Of a DNA stretch of 64,000 nucleotides, positions 8,215 to 16,573 are shown in pieces. The stretch is taken from NCBI RefSeq assembly GCF_031846525.1, contig NZ_JAVRHM010000006.1, positions 124,001-188,000 of the forward strand, written 5' to 3'. A model generated the notes under the pieces. The model worked only from the letters and a program-made list of their open reading frames with translations. It had not been told where the DNA came from and ran no database searches. The stretch's first letter is position 1, and each line of letters begins with the position of its first letter. A program made the position numbers and the translations under genes. Origin of the DNA: Autumnicola patrickiae (GTDB taxonomy: Bacteria; Bacteroidota; Bacteroidia; Flavobacteriales; Flavobacteriaceae).

Positions 8215-8238
8215 GGGACAGTCAATGCAGACTGCCCC
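8215..8238 (-). terminator. Hairpin between csgA and csgB (attenuator or processing site)
   Basis: On the minus strand a 9-bp stem (GGGGCAGTC with GACTGTCCC, one G-U pair) and a 6-base loop are followed by TTATTTTAAATTT. It lies 21 bases beyond the csgA stop. It probably lets most transcripts end after the abundant fibre subunit, or stabilises the csgA message. Confidence 0.65.
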
Positions 8239-8259
8239 CTATTTTTTTAAAGAGTTGAA

Positions 8260-9144
8260 TTAGTTAGACTGCTGAACAAAAGTTGTTTGGTTATATCCAG
8301 ATTGATTTACAACACTAAGCATATCATCACCTGATTGTATTACTGCAGCCTCGTGAGAACTACCGAACTGATCAACATATGAATGATTATCATCTCCACT
8401 TTGAGTTACCCATGCAGCATTCTCGCCAAATAATCCACCATATTGGATAACACTTGAATAGTTGTCATCTCCAGACTGATCTACAGAAGCATCGTTTGCA
8501 GAACCTATTCCAGATTGGTCTACCTCTGAATTGTTATCAATTCCACTCTGAGTTACCCAAGCCTGGTTGTAACCAGCCCCAAGAAAGCCTGCATCTTGAG
8601 TTACACTGGACTCGTTGTGGTCTCCTGATTGTACTACTGAAGCATCATTATATGAGTTATCTTGGTCTACATAAGAATCATTGTCTTTACCTGATTGAGT
8701 TACCCAAGCCTGGTTTCTCGTTCCGTCCTGATCAATATCAGAATCATTCCAGCGAGCAGACTGCACTACATAAGCCTCATTCTGGTATCCATCTTGAACC
8801 ACGTAAGACTCGTTATCATATCCACTTTGATCTACATTAGCATGATTGTCTCCTCCTGGGGTGGTAAAAAACCAGAAACCGGAATCTTCACCAGACTGTT
8901 TGATGTAAGAGTAATGATCTTCGCCGCTTTGCTTAGTATACGCTGTTTGATCTTCACCTGACTGATTTACATCAGCAGTAGAATTATCGCCCATTTGGTC
9001 TACTTGCGAATAATGATCTTCTCCAGCCTGAATTACTGTTGCAGCATGGTTGCTACCAGACTGATCAACATAACTGTCACTGTCTTGAGCAAAAACTACT
9101 GCTCCACACATTAGCGCTGCTGCGCTTAAAACTACTTTTTTCAT
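8260..9144 (-). CDS. csgA: CsgA-like major curlin fibre subunit
   Basis: After a 19-residue signal peptide (ending VVFAQ), almost the whole 294-residue protein is made of short strands with the pattern (V/I)-x-Q-S-G-x-D/x-N. I count about 23 such units, for example VDQSG, VIQAG, VNQSG, VTQSG, of about 10-11 residues, more than the 10 strands (5 repeats) of E. coli CsgA. Inserts (GFWFFTTPGG near residue 95, GFLGAG near 190, GGLFGE near 240) interrupt the ladder. Asp is unusually common at loop positions, giving an acidic fibre. It is the first gene of the operon, and a hairpin behind it suggests extra expression. The amyloid fibre role follows from family knowledge. Confidence 0.92.
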   Translation of the reverse strand: MKKVVLSAAALMCGAVVFAQDSDSYVDQSGSNHAATVIQAGEDHYSQVDQMGDNSTADVNQSGEDQTAYTKQSGEDHYSYIKQSGEDSGFWFFTTPGGDNHANVDQSGYDNESYVVQDGYQNEAYVVQSARWNDSDIDQDGTRNQAWVTQSGKDNDSYVDQDNSYNDASVVQSGDHNESSVTQDAGFLGAGYNQAWVTQSGIDNNSEVDQSGIGSANDASVDQSGDDNYSSVIQYGGLFGENAAWVTQSGDDNHSYVDQFGSSHEAAVIQSGDDMLSVVNQSGYNQTTFVQQSN

Positions 9145-9440
9145 AATTTGAAATATTAAATTGGTTATTAAATTGATTACAATTTCAATAAATTATTGTG
9201 GGGTAATTTTAAACGAACAGAATTTAGGGTTTCTGATCTATCATCCTTTAGGGTGTGGATGGTGATAAAGAAGGGTGGGTTTCTAATCACAAGGCTAAAC
9301 TAAGCAAAAGCTTTCGTGTCAAAAATTGTTTTCGATGTAAAACAAAATTAATTGTTAAAACACTAAGGCTTTCGTAATACCATTAGCAAAATATGAAGAT
9401 TCCTAATCGTACTTTAGCTCAAATTACATTTTTTTGAACG

Positions 9441-9482
9441 TAGAATCTTACAAACTCTATATTTTACAAATGTAAGATTCTA
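9441..9482. promoter_or_regulatory. Perfect 12-bp inverted repeat upstream of the curli operon
   Basis: TAGAATCTTACA at 9441-9452 is exactly mirrored by TGTAAGATTCTA at 9471-9482, with an 18-base AT-rich spacer. It lies about 300 bases upstream of csgA. It could be a regulator site or a hairpin; on the plus strand it is followed by TTTTT. Confidence 0.5.
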
Positions 9483-9651
9483 TTTTTCAGAGGTTTCACA
9501 GAATAAAAAATTACACAGGGCGATAAATTTCTTATCAAAATTCGGAAGCGGGAAACGCCATTAAGAGGCAGATTGAGAGGAAAACAGGATTTGAATATCC
9601 TTTTTATAAGAAGGATTGTAATATTTATCACTGAAGCTTCTTGTTAAATAT

Positions 9652-9687
9652 AAAAAGCCACGTAGCAGAAATGCGCCGTGGCTTTTT
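9652..9687. terminator. Bidirectional rho-independent terminator after glnN
   Basis: AAAAAGCCACG pairs with CGTGGCTTTTT around an imperfect inner stem with a GAAA loop. T-runs occur on both strands. It lies 26 bases beyond the glnN stop codon. Confidence 0.88.
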
Positions 9688-9713
9688 AATTAATTTATGT
9701 TTACTGACCTGAC

Positions 9714-11900
9714 CTATCTTGTAAACAACAACTCTCTGTATTTGGTTAATGGCCACAATTCGTCGTCCACCAGTAGTTCCAGTTTATCGCAATGATACCT
9801 GATTTCATCAAAGTATGGTCGTACATCATCACAATAAGAAAATGCTTTTTCCTCGGCATCTTCCATTTTGTTAGCTACTTTACGAGCTTCTATCATTTCT
9901 CCCACCTTACTGTTAATTACAGCAATATGTGTAGAAATACTCTCAATTATACCCAACTGTTCAGTTGCATGCTTTTTAAAGTCTCCGGAATAGATTTCCT
10001 TTAATCCGCGAACGTTCTTGATAAGAATATTTTGGTAACGGATTGCTGTTGGAATAATATGGTTCCTGGCAATATCTCCCAGTATCCTTCCTTCAATCTG
10101 AATGCGCATTGCATACTCTTCAAGTTCGATCTCGTGACGGGCTTCGATCTCCACCCTGTTCATTACCTTAAGATCTTCATAAAGCTTGATGGTCTTTTCG
10201 GAAACCTGAACTTTAAGCGCTTGGGGAGTCTTCTTATTGTTACTTAAACCACGCTTAGCTGCTTCTTTTTCCCATGCTTCTCCGTAACCATCTCCTTCAA
10301 AACGGATCTTCTTAGATTGCTTGATGTATTCTCTAAGAACGTTGAAGATGGCGTCATCCTTCTTCATTTTGTCCTTCTTAATCAACTTATCCACTTCGGT
10401 TTTAAAGTCTATTAACTGCTTGGCCATAATACTGTTTAGCACAGTCATTGGATTCGCACAGTTAGCCAAAGATCCTACAGCTCTAAATTCAAATTTATTC
10501 CCTGTAAAAGCAAAAGGCGAAGTTCTGTTCCTGTCTGTATTATCAAGCAAAATTTCAGGAATTTTACCTACAACATTTAATTTAAGTTCAGTTTTTTCCT
10601 GAGGGGATAATTTCCCGTCAGTTACTTTTTCCAGTTCATCCAGTACCGCCGTAAGCTGTGAACCAATAAATGCAGAAATTATTGCAGGAGGGGCTTCGTT
10701 AGCACCTAATCTATGGTCATTAGACGCACTTGCAATTGCCGCTCTTAGCAATTCTTCGTTATCGTGTACCGCCTTAATAGTATTTATGAAGAAAGTAAGG
10801 AACTGAAGGTTCTTCATTGGAGTACTTCCCGGCGCCAAAAGGTTGGTTCCTGTATCTGTACTTAAAGACCAGTTATTATGTTTACCACTTCCGTTAATTC
10901 CGGCAAAAGGCTTTTCATGCATTACAACTTTAAAGTTGTGACGCTCCCCAACTTTGCCCATTACGTCCATAATAAGGGAGTTATGATCTACGGCGAGGTT
11001 TGCTTCTTCAAATATAGGGGCAAGTTCGAACTGGTTTGGAGCTACTTCGTTGTGACGTGTTTTAACCGGTATTCCAAGCTTCATACATTCGATTTCCAGA
11101 TCCATCATGAAAGCTAAAATCCTGGAAGGAATGGAACCAAAATAATGATCATCAAGCTGCTGACCTTTAGCCGGAGCATGTCCAAGCAAGGTTCGTCCTG
11201 CTAACTGAAGGTCTGGCCTTGTAGAAGCCAAAGCAGAATCTATAAGGAAATACTCCTGTTCCCACCCAAGGGTAGCATTTACTTTAGTTACATTCTTATC
11301 GAAATATTTTGCTACTGAAGTCGCTGCGTTATCCACAGCCTGTAATGCTCTTAATAAAGGAGTTTTATAATCTAAAGCTTCACCTGTATAGGAAACAAAT
11401 ACCGTTGGAATACAAAGTGTAGTACCCCAGATAAAAGCGGGGGAAGTTGGATCCCATGCCGTATATCCTCGGGCCTCAAAAGTATTTCGAATACCTCCGT
11501 TTGGAAAACTTGAAGCATCAGGCTCTTGCTGCACTAAAGCACCACCACCAAATTTTTCTATTGAAGATCCATCGCCGGTAGTTTCGAAGAAAGCATCATG
11601 TTTCTCGGCAGTAGTTCCTGTTAAAGGCTGAAACCAGTGGGTGTAGTGCGTAGCACCCTTACTTATTGCCCACTCCTTCATTCCTGAAGCAATATGATCT
11701 GCTACAGAACGATCGATCTTCGACCCGTCCTTGATTGCATCAGTCACACTCTTACTAGCTTCTTTAGTAAGATATTGCTTCATAATATTCAAATTGAAGA
11801 CATTGCTTCCAAAAAGGGCAGACCTTCTACCAGGTTCTTCAATTTTAACCGCAGTACGATTAAATGTTTGTTTTAAAGCTTCAAATCTTAAGGTTGACAT
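9714..11900 (-). CDS. glnN: Glutamine synthetase type III
   Basis: This 728-residue enzyme makes glutamine from glutamate, ammonia and ATP in the cytoplasm. The length is that of GSIII (about 700-730), not GSI (about 470). Signature segments are visible: KTRHNEVAPNQFELAPIFEE (glutamate/metal site), NGSGKHNNWSLSTDTG (ATP/catalytic loop) and NRTSPFAFTGNKFEFRAVGS (substrate-binding Arg region). The C-terminal helical extension with RNHIIPTAIRYQ is characteristic of GSIII. It stands alone on the minus strand with its own terminator and no adjacent glnB, so nitrogen control is not evident here. Confidence 0.97.
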   Translation of the reverse strand: MSTLRFEALKQTFNRTAVKIEEPGRRSALFGSNVFNLNIMKQYLTKEASKSVTDAIKDGSKIDRSVADHIASGMKEWAISKGATHYTHWFQPLTGTTAEKHDAFFETTGDGSSIEKFGGGALVQQEPDASSFPNGGIRNTFEARGYTAWDPTSPAFIWGTTLCIPTVFVSYTGEALDYKTPLLRALQAVDNAATSVAKYFDKNVTKVNATLGWEQEYFLIDSALASTRPDLQLAGRTLLGHAPAKGQQLDDHYFGSIPSRILAFMMDLEIECMKLGIPVKTRHNEVAPNQFELAPIFEEANLAVDHNSLIMDVMGKVGERHNFKVVMHEKPFAGINGSGKHNNWSLSTDTGTNLLAPGSTPMKNLQFLTFFINTIKAVHDNEELLRAAIASASNDHRLGANEAPPAIISAFIGSQLTAVLDELEKVTDGKLSPQEKTELKLNVVGKIPEILLDNTDRNRTSPFAFTGNKFEFRAVGSLANCANPMTVLNSIMAKQLIDFKTEVDKLIKKDKMKKDDAIFNVLREYIKQSKKIRFEGDGYGEAWEKEAAKRGLSNNKKTPQALKVQVSEKTIKLYEDLKVMNRVEIEARHEIELEEYAMRIQIEGRILGDIARNHIIPTAIRYQNILIKNVRGLKEIYSGDFKKHATEQLGIIESISTHIAVINSKVGEMIEARKVANKMEDAEEKAFSYCDDVRPYFDEIRYHCDKLELLVDDELWPLTKYRELLFTR

Positions 11901-12022
11901 ATTATTTTGGTTTGAAAATTTCTAAATTCAATCGCCAAATTTATTGATTTTTATTCAAACCCCCCTAAAATTTTATCTTCAATTAATAAAAATTAAGTAT
12001 TCCTCAGTAAGACCCCTAATTT

Positions 12023-12973
12023 TTAACCTAAAAATGCAAGACTCACAAAAATACAATAGCTTACAAACAATATAACACCTTTATATCTCCCAAGCTGAAA
12101 TTGTTTAGGTAAAAACGCAAGCGGTATCAGGATAAAAGCCACTCCTATCATCCAAAAAATATCATTTGAAATTATTGCCTCAGATTTAAGATTAATAGGT
12201 TCAATCAAGGCTGTTATTCCTAAAACCGAAGCTATGTTGAAGATGTTTGACCCTATTAAATTCCCAAGGGATAGTGCTTTTTCTTTTCGTAAGGCAGCTA
12301 TTACCGAAGCTGCTAGTTCTGGTATACTTGTTCCAACAGAAATCATTGTGACAGATATTACCCGTTCGCTTATACCAAGTGTGGTCGCGAGGTCCACGGC
12401 ACCTTCTACTAAAAGTTCTGAACCTCCCCAAAGTGAAACGCCGCCAATAATTAACCAGAGAATCATCTTAAAATTGGAAACGACTTTTAAAGATTCATCC
12501 ACTTCTTCAATTTCTATAGCTGCTGCTTTTTTACGGGATCGGGTTATAAGTGCTATAAGATAAATAACGAGTGCGATAAGGAGGCAAAGCCCTTCCAGCC
12601 TGGAAATATTCTCCCCGCTGCTTAAAAAAAAGTAGAGTGCAATGGAAAAAATCATCATAACAGGCCAATTAAACCTATAGAAATCACGGTCTATAGCAAG
12701 AGGAGTAATTATCGCTGTTATTCCCAGGACCAGGCCAATATTTGCAATATTTGAACCTATAACATTTCCGAGGGAAATATCTGAAAAGCCATCCAGAGCA
12801 GCTTGCAGGCTCACCAGTAATTCGGGCGCTGAAGTTGCAAAAGAAACCACCGTTAAACCAATAACCATTTTGGAAAGGTTCAGCTTAAAAGATAATGCGA
12901 CAGAAGATCGCACCAGGAACTCCCCTCCTACCACTAAGAGAACCAGACCTATCAGGATAAAAACTATACTCAT
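12023..12973 (-). CDS. CaCA-family Na+/Ca2+ exchanger (YrbG-like)
   Basis: This inner-membrane antiporter is expected to expel Ca2+ in exchange for Na+ (possibly with K+). The 316 residues hold about ten hydrophobic segments. The two inverted alpha-repeats are clear: SFATSAPELLVSLQAAL with GNVIGSNIANIGLVLG, and SVGTSIPELAASVIAAL with GNLIGSNIFNIASVLG. The acidic Glu in each PEL motif is the ion ligand in the family. A short acidic cytoplasmic loop (IEIEEVDES) joins the halves. It is a single gene, convergent with nothing and divergent from blaI. The ion specificity is not decided by the sequence. Confidence 0.92.
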   Translation of the reverse strand: MSIVFILIGLVLLVVGGEFLVRSSVALSFKLNLSKMVIGLTVVSFATSAPELLVSLQAALDGFSDISLGNVIGSNIANIGLVLGITAIITPLAIDRDFYRFNWPVMMIFSIALYFFLSSGENISRLEGLCLLIALVIYLIALITRSRKKAAAIEIEEVDESLKVVSNFKMILWLIIGGVSLWGGSELLVEGAVDLATTLGISERVISVTMISVGTSIPELAASVIAALRKEKALSLGNLIGSNIFNIASVLGITALIEPINLKSEAIISNDIFWMIGVAFILIPLAFLPKQFQLGRYKGVILFVSYCIFVSLAFLG

Positions 12974-13134
12974 GGATTTTTTTTCTTGCGAAGATAAGAG
13001 AATCTTTTAAGGTTTGTAAATAACTGTTTAAGTACAGTAAGAAACAAAAATAATTATTCCCTATCTTATAAATACAGCACCAAGTGAGACAGGGAATCAT
13101 GACTAAAAAATGCTTCAAAACTTTTCTAAAAAAG

Positions 13135-13156
13135 AATAACTACTTTTGTAGTTATT
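13135..13156. promoter_or_regulatory. Perfect BlaI/MecI-type operator palindrome
   Basis: AATAACTAC, four T, then GTAGTTATT form a perfect 9-4-9 palindrome containing the TAC/GTA core of BlaI-family operators. It lies about 63 bases before the blaI-like start, just upstream of a -7 box, so the regulator probably represses its own operon. Confidence 0.8.
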
Positions 13157-13172
13157 AAACTATTTTTTTCGT

Positions 13173-13180
13173 TACATTTG
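13173..13180 (+). promoter_or_regulatory. Probable -7 box (TACATTTG) of the blaI operon
   Basis: It matches TAnnTTTG. A TTTG at 13145-13148 inside the operator could serve as the -33 element, though the 24-base spacing is a little long. Confidence 0.5.
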
Positions 13181-13218
13181 AAAAATCAGATGAAATTAAG
13201 GATCAATAATTACAAGTA

Positions 13219-13581
13219 ATGGAAAAACTAACCAATAAGGAAGAAGAGATTATGCAGATTTTATGGAAGCTTGAAAAAGCTTTTGTAAAGGAAATTATTC
13301 CTGAAATTAAGGATCAAAGGCCTCACTACAATACAATTTCTACCATAGTCAGAAACCTGGAGGAAAAAGGATATGTTGCGCATAATGCCTATGGCAATAC
13401 CCACCAATACTACCCTGTACTTTCCAAAGAAGCTTATCTCAATCAATTTATGAACCTTGCCACAAAGAAATTTTTCGACAACTCCTATAAAAGCGTGGTT
13501 TCATTTTTTGCCAAAGAAGAAAAGATCAGCGCAGAAGAATTGCGGGAGATACTGGAGATCATTGAAAAAAAGGAGAAATAA
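13219..13581 (+). CDS. BlaI/MecI/CopY-family transcriptional repressor
   Basis: This 120-residue winged-helix repressor is expected to bind the palindrome upstream and to be cleaved after a signal from the membrane protease next door. The N-terminal two thirds is typical: LTNKEEEIMQILWKLEKAFV, then the recognition-helix region HYNTISTIVRNLEEKGYV and the wing AYGNTHQYYPVLSKE. The C-terminal helices (residues about 75-120) provide dimerisation. The stop codon shares one base with the ATG of the M56 sensor gene, a tight translational coupling. What signal is sensed cannot be read from the sequence, and no beta-lactamase lies in the same operon. Confidence 0.93.
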   Translation: MEKLTNKEEEIMQILWKLEKAFVKEIIPEIKDQRPHYNTISTIVRNLEEKGYVAHNAYGNTHQYYPVLSKEAYLNQFMNLATKKFFDNSYKSVVSFFAKEEKISAEELREILEIIEKKEK

Positions 13582-15533
13582 TGGAAGATATCCTCATATA
13601 CATTTTAAAAAGCTCAGGATTACTGGCAATTTTCTTTCTTTCCTATCAAATACTTTTAAGAAAAGAAACCTCCTTCAGACTTAATAGAAAATTTCTAATT
13701 GCCGGAATATTTACTTCTTTTATACTTCCGGCCATATACTTTACGCGAAAAGTGGTGATTGAGGCACCTGTAAATAATGCTGCATTTTCTCCGGAAATGT
13801 TTCAGAATACACCAGTTGTACAGCAAGCTGAGATAAACTGGTGGAACTTAGCCGGAATAATCTATTTGGCTGGTGCTGGCATAATGCTTTTTCAGTTTAT
13901 GTTCAGGTTATCTTCAATTCTGAAGTTGATAAAAACCCATCATTTTGAAAAAGCTGAAGGCTTTAAATTTATCAAAATCAATCGTGATATCGGGCCATTT
14001 TCGTTTTTCAGATACATTATTTATAATTCTTCATTATATTCTGAGAAGGATTTGAAGCTCATTTTACAGCATGAAAAAGTACATGCCACGCAATTACATT
14101 CAATAGACGTTATCCTGTCTCACCTTACGACCGCAATTCTCTGGTTTAATCCTTTTAGCTGGTGGTATAAAATAATCACAGAACAAAACCTGGAATTTCT
14201 TGCAGACCAGGAAACGGTTGCTTTTGCAGGATCCAGAAAAGCTTACCAGCATGCTCTGGTGAAAGTTTCGGTTCCGGAATTTCAACCAGCTTTAACCAAT
14301 CATTTTTATCAATCATTCATCAAAAAACGAATCGTTATGCTCAACAAAAAACAAAACAACAAACCGAAATTGTGGAAAATCAGCCTTGTACTTCCACTAC
14401 TAATTGCTTTTATGTTTTTCTTCAATGTAAAAACAGAGGCACAGATTGTACAAAAAGAAGAGAAACGCACAAAAATTTTGGATAGATCTGAAATTAAGGA
14501 AAATGGAGAAGAACCGCTTTATGTCCTCAATGGTGTACCCTCAAAAAAGGCAATTATCGATACTATAAATCCTAAAAGTATTGAAAAGATAGACGTTTTA
14601 AAAGGCGCGAAGGCTACTGCTCTTTATGGTTCCTCAGGAAGAGACGGGGTCATTTTAATTAGCACAAAAGCAAAATCGGGATCAGCCATCAATCCCCTGG
14701 AAAATAATTCTGGAAACGCAGAAGAAGCAAGTAAAGTTTCCGGTACTGTAAATCACAGTACAAAACTAATAATCGTTAACGGCGAGATAAAAGAAGAGGA
14801 TTTCGACCTGGATTCTATAGATCCCGAAACTATTGAACGTGTGGAAGTTGTAAAAGGAGAAAATGCAATTTCCGGATACGGAGAAAAAGCTGAAAACGGG
14901 GTTATAAATGTGGTCCTTAAAGATTCTGAGAAAAATTTTTCTTCCGAAGCAACAAATATAAGCGTGCGTAAGCAGCAAAATAACAACATTTATGGAACAG
15001 GTGAGAAAACCGGGGATATAAATGCTTCTGAAAATGGAGAACAGGAAAAACCTTTAGTTACCATTAACGGAAAAGTGATGCCGGAGAGTTACGACTACAA
15101 CGACCTGAAACCTTCTGAAGTTGGCTCCATAAATGTTTTAAAAGGAGCAACGGCAACCGAAAAATATGGTAATAAAGGAAAAGACGGGGTAATAGAAATT
15201 TTTCTAAAAGGTTATGCGGGTGAAACTCCGCATCCGGGAGAAAGTAATCTCTGGTATATTAGCGCAAAATATAATAAAGAAGCTCTTAACAAAACAAAAA
15301 CTGCGCTCAAGCAAAAGAAAGATATCAACGTTAATTTCTCCGGAATTAAAAGAAATAGCGACGGACTTATTACCAGCATTACTATTACTGCAGAAACCGC
15401 AAATGGCAAGAAAGCAAGCGCCAGCTTCAACCAGTCAGAGGGAATTCCTGTCGTGGTAGTTGGGCTTCAAGAGAATGGATCGATCATTATCTCTTCCAAT
15501 AAAAAGGACTGGAAGAATAATCCTTCTGAATAA
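13581..15533 (+). CDS. BlaR1-like M56 metallopeptidase sensor with three tandem TonB-plug-like modules
   Basis: The N-terminal 285 residues are BlaR1/MecR1-like: hydrophobic segments near 10-27, 38-55 and 88-110, the zinc motif HEKVH at 164-168, a likely third ligand Glu in EQNLEFLAD, and a further membrane segment near 265-282. The external part lacks a penicillin-binding domain. It carries three related modules (about 312-364, 394-448, 490-543), each of the form VNG...P-x-x-I-x-x-(I/V)-x-V-(L/V)-K-G...YG...(D/N)GVI, as in SusC plug domains. A last segment (about 550-650) is unassigned. It is co-transcribed with the repressor and followed by a strong terminator. The protease role is known from the family; the plug modules as signal or partner-binding parts are an inference. 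Confidence 0.88.
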   Translation: MEDILIYILKSSGLLAIFFLSYQILLRKETSFRLNRKFLIAGIFTSFILPAIYFTRKVVIEAPVNNAAFSPEMFQNTPVVQQAEINWWNLAGIIYLAGAGIMLFQFMFRLSSILKLIKTHHFEKAEGFKFIKINRDIGPFSFFRYIIYNSSLYSEKDLKLILQHEKVHATQLHSIDVILSHLTTAILWFNPFSWWYKIITEQNLEFLADQETVAFAGSRKAYQHALVKVSVPEFQPALTNHFYQSFIKKRIVMLNKKQNNKPKLWKISLVLPLLIAFMFFFNVKTEAQIVQKEEKRTKILDRSEIKENGEEPLYVLNGVPSKKAIIDTINPKSIEKIDVLKGAKATALYGSSGRDGVILISTKAKSGSAINPLENNSGNAEEASKVSGTVNHSTKLIIVNGEIKEEDFDLDSIDPETIERVEVVKGENAISGYGEKAENGVINVVLKDSEKNFSSEATNISVRKQQNNNIYGTGEKTGDINASENGEQEKPLVTINGKVMPESYDYNDLKPSEVGSINVLKGATATEKYGNKGKDGVIEIFLKGYAGETPHPGESNLWYISAKYNKEALNKTKTALKQKKDINVNFSGIKRNSDGLITSITITAETANGKKASASFNQSEGIPVVVVGLQENGSIIISSNKKDWKNNPSE

Positions 15534-15577
15534 AGCAAGAGACAATCTTCGGAATAACATTATGGTTTTTAAAACTA

Positions 15578-15624
15578 ATCCTGAAATCTACTTCATCCAT
15601 AAGCAGGTTTCAGGATCTTTTTTT
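15578..15624 (+). terminator. Terminator of the blaI-M56 operon
   Basis: ATCCTGAAA and TTTCAGGAT form a perfect 9-bp stem, followed by C and seven T. It lies 44 bases past the stop of the M56 gene. Confidence 0.8.
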
Positions 15625-15674
15625 GAAGTGGATTGTAATCATTGTGGGCTTAACGCAAACTGCCTTTTATTTAA

Positions 15675-15682
15675 TATCTTTG
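15675..15682 (+). promoter_or_regulatory. Possible -7 box (TATCTTTG) of the 50-aa gene
   Basis: It fits TAnnTTTG, 18 bases upstream of the ATG at 15701. No good -33 element is seen. Confidence 0.35.
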
Positions 15683-15700
15683 GGAAAAGTATCCTATACC

Positions 15701-15853
15701 ATGAAGAAAGCTTTTTTCAAAGTACTCGCAAAAGCGAACAAGAAGATCTTCCCCAGCTACTCCCGGCAACAGCTGGACCTTCAGAAAGCCAGCAATGTTC
15801 AAAAGGCAATTATCGGTTGGAAACTTTGGGTTACAAAAAATTCTCTGGATTAA
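15701..15853 (+). CDS. Small conserved Bacteroidota protein (50 aa), sometimes labelled SsrA-binding protein
   Basis: The ATG at 15701 opens a 50-residue basic protein with KAFFKVLAKANKKIFPSYSR and a C-terminal AIIGWKLWVTKNSLD. This matches, from memory, a short conserved flavobacterial family of about 50 residues with K-x-x-FPSYS and the IGW(K/R)xxVT signature. Some databases call it SsrA-binding protein, but it is far too short to be SmpB (about 150 residues) and shares no evident motif with it. The upstream in-frame ATG at 15623 lies inside the preceding terminator region, so the shorter form is preferred. A -7 box lies upstream. Its function is unknown. Confidence 0.72.
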   Translation: MKKAFFKVLAKANKKIFPSYSRQQLDLQKASNVQKAIIGWKLWVTKNSLD

Positions 15854-15987
15854 TTCTTTGGTAAGTTCCGCATTTCTTTCTTGGCTCCTCATGATTAAAA
15901 TTCATGAAATCTCCTTTACTTTTTCTTTAGATGAATAGCAGCCTGTAGAAACATTTCCATCATCACATTGGCAAATCAGTAAATTTT

Positions 15988-16010
15988 CACACTTCGTCAA
16001 GCTCAGTGTG
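15988..16010 (-). terminator. Weak hairpin downstream of apt
   Basis: CACACT and AGTGTG form a 6-bp stem with an 11-base loop, 11 bases past the apt stop codon, followed on the minus strand by AAAATTTAC. The U-run is poor. It may be a terminator or part of a dispersed palindromic sequence. Confidence 0.4.
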
Positions 16011-16020
16011 GCTCTGTAAC

Positions 16021-16536
16021 CTAATATTGAATAAGCGACTCTACGGGAAAACCAGAAATTTTATTTCTTCCGTTTAAGAAACCCAGTTCTATTAGAAAAT
16101 TGCACTGCACTACCTTACCTCCCAGCCTTTCAACAAGATTACATGCCGCACGAGCCGTTCCTCCGGTAGCCAAAACGTCATCGTGAACGAGCACATTTTG
16201 ACCTTTTGAAATGGCATCTTGATGGATTTCCAATATGTCAATCCCATATTCCAGATCGTAATTTTCCTCTAAAGTTTCTGCAGGTAGTTTGCCCTTTTTT
16301 CTTACCGGAACAAAACCCGCATTTAGTTTTTGAGCAAGCAAAGCCGCAAAAAAGAATCCGCGGGATTCAATTCCAACCACGACATCAATATGCTGATTGT
16401 CGAGCTTTTGAATAAACAAATCTACCGCAAATTCCATGGCTTTTGGATCCTGAAGTAACGGAGTAATATCTTTATACGAAATCCCTTCCTTTGGGAAATT
16501 CTGAACTTCTCTTATATATTCTCTTAAATTAATCAT
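16021..16536 (-). CDS. apt: Adenine phosphoribosyltransferase
   Basis: This enzyme salvages adenine to AMP using PRPP in the cytoplasm. The 171-residue length is normal. The PRPP-binding motif is present as VLVHDDVLATGGTARAA, and VVVGIESRGFFFAALLAQKL and PVRKKGKLPAET are typical of bacterial Apt. The N-terminus LREYIREVQNFPKEGISYKD matches the family well, so the ATG at 16536 is the natural start. It lies 37 bases beyond the flavodoxin-type reductase on the same strand, so the two may be co-transcribed, although their functions are unrelated. Confidence 0.97.
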   Translation of the reverse strand: MINLREYIREVQNFPKEGISYKDITPLLQDPKAMEFAVDLFIQKLDNQHIDVVVGIESRGFFFAALLAQKLNAGFVPVRKKGKLPAETLEENYDLEYGIDILEIHQDAISKGQNVLVHDDVLATGGTARAACNLVERLGGKVVQCNFLIELGFLNGRNKISGFPVESLIQY

Positions 16537-16573
16537 GGCTGCAAGATAAAAAACTGAAGCCTTATTTGCATTT

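Larger units (their letters stand above)
9145..9713. other. Long intergenic region upstream of csgA and downstream of glnN
   Basis: No coding gene is seen in these 569 bases. The part next to csgA is AT-rich and should hold the curli promoter, but no convincing -33/-7 pair stands out. It contains a perfect 12-bp inverted repeat (9441-9482) and the glnN terminator (9652-9687). Confidence 0.7.

Noticed and set aside
8454..8840. Plus-strand open frame of 128 codons opposite csgA
   Set aside because: It is a by-product of the repetitive curlin coding sequence on the other strand and has Leu/His-rich nonsense composition.
15460..15864. 134-codon plus-strand open frame
   Set aside because: It overlaps the M56 gene end, crosses its terminator and lies in a different frame from the conserved 50-aa protein, which is the better call.
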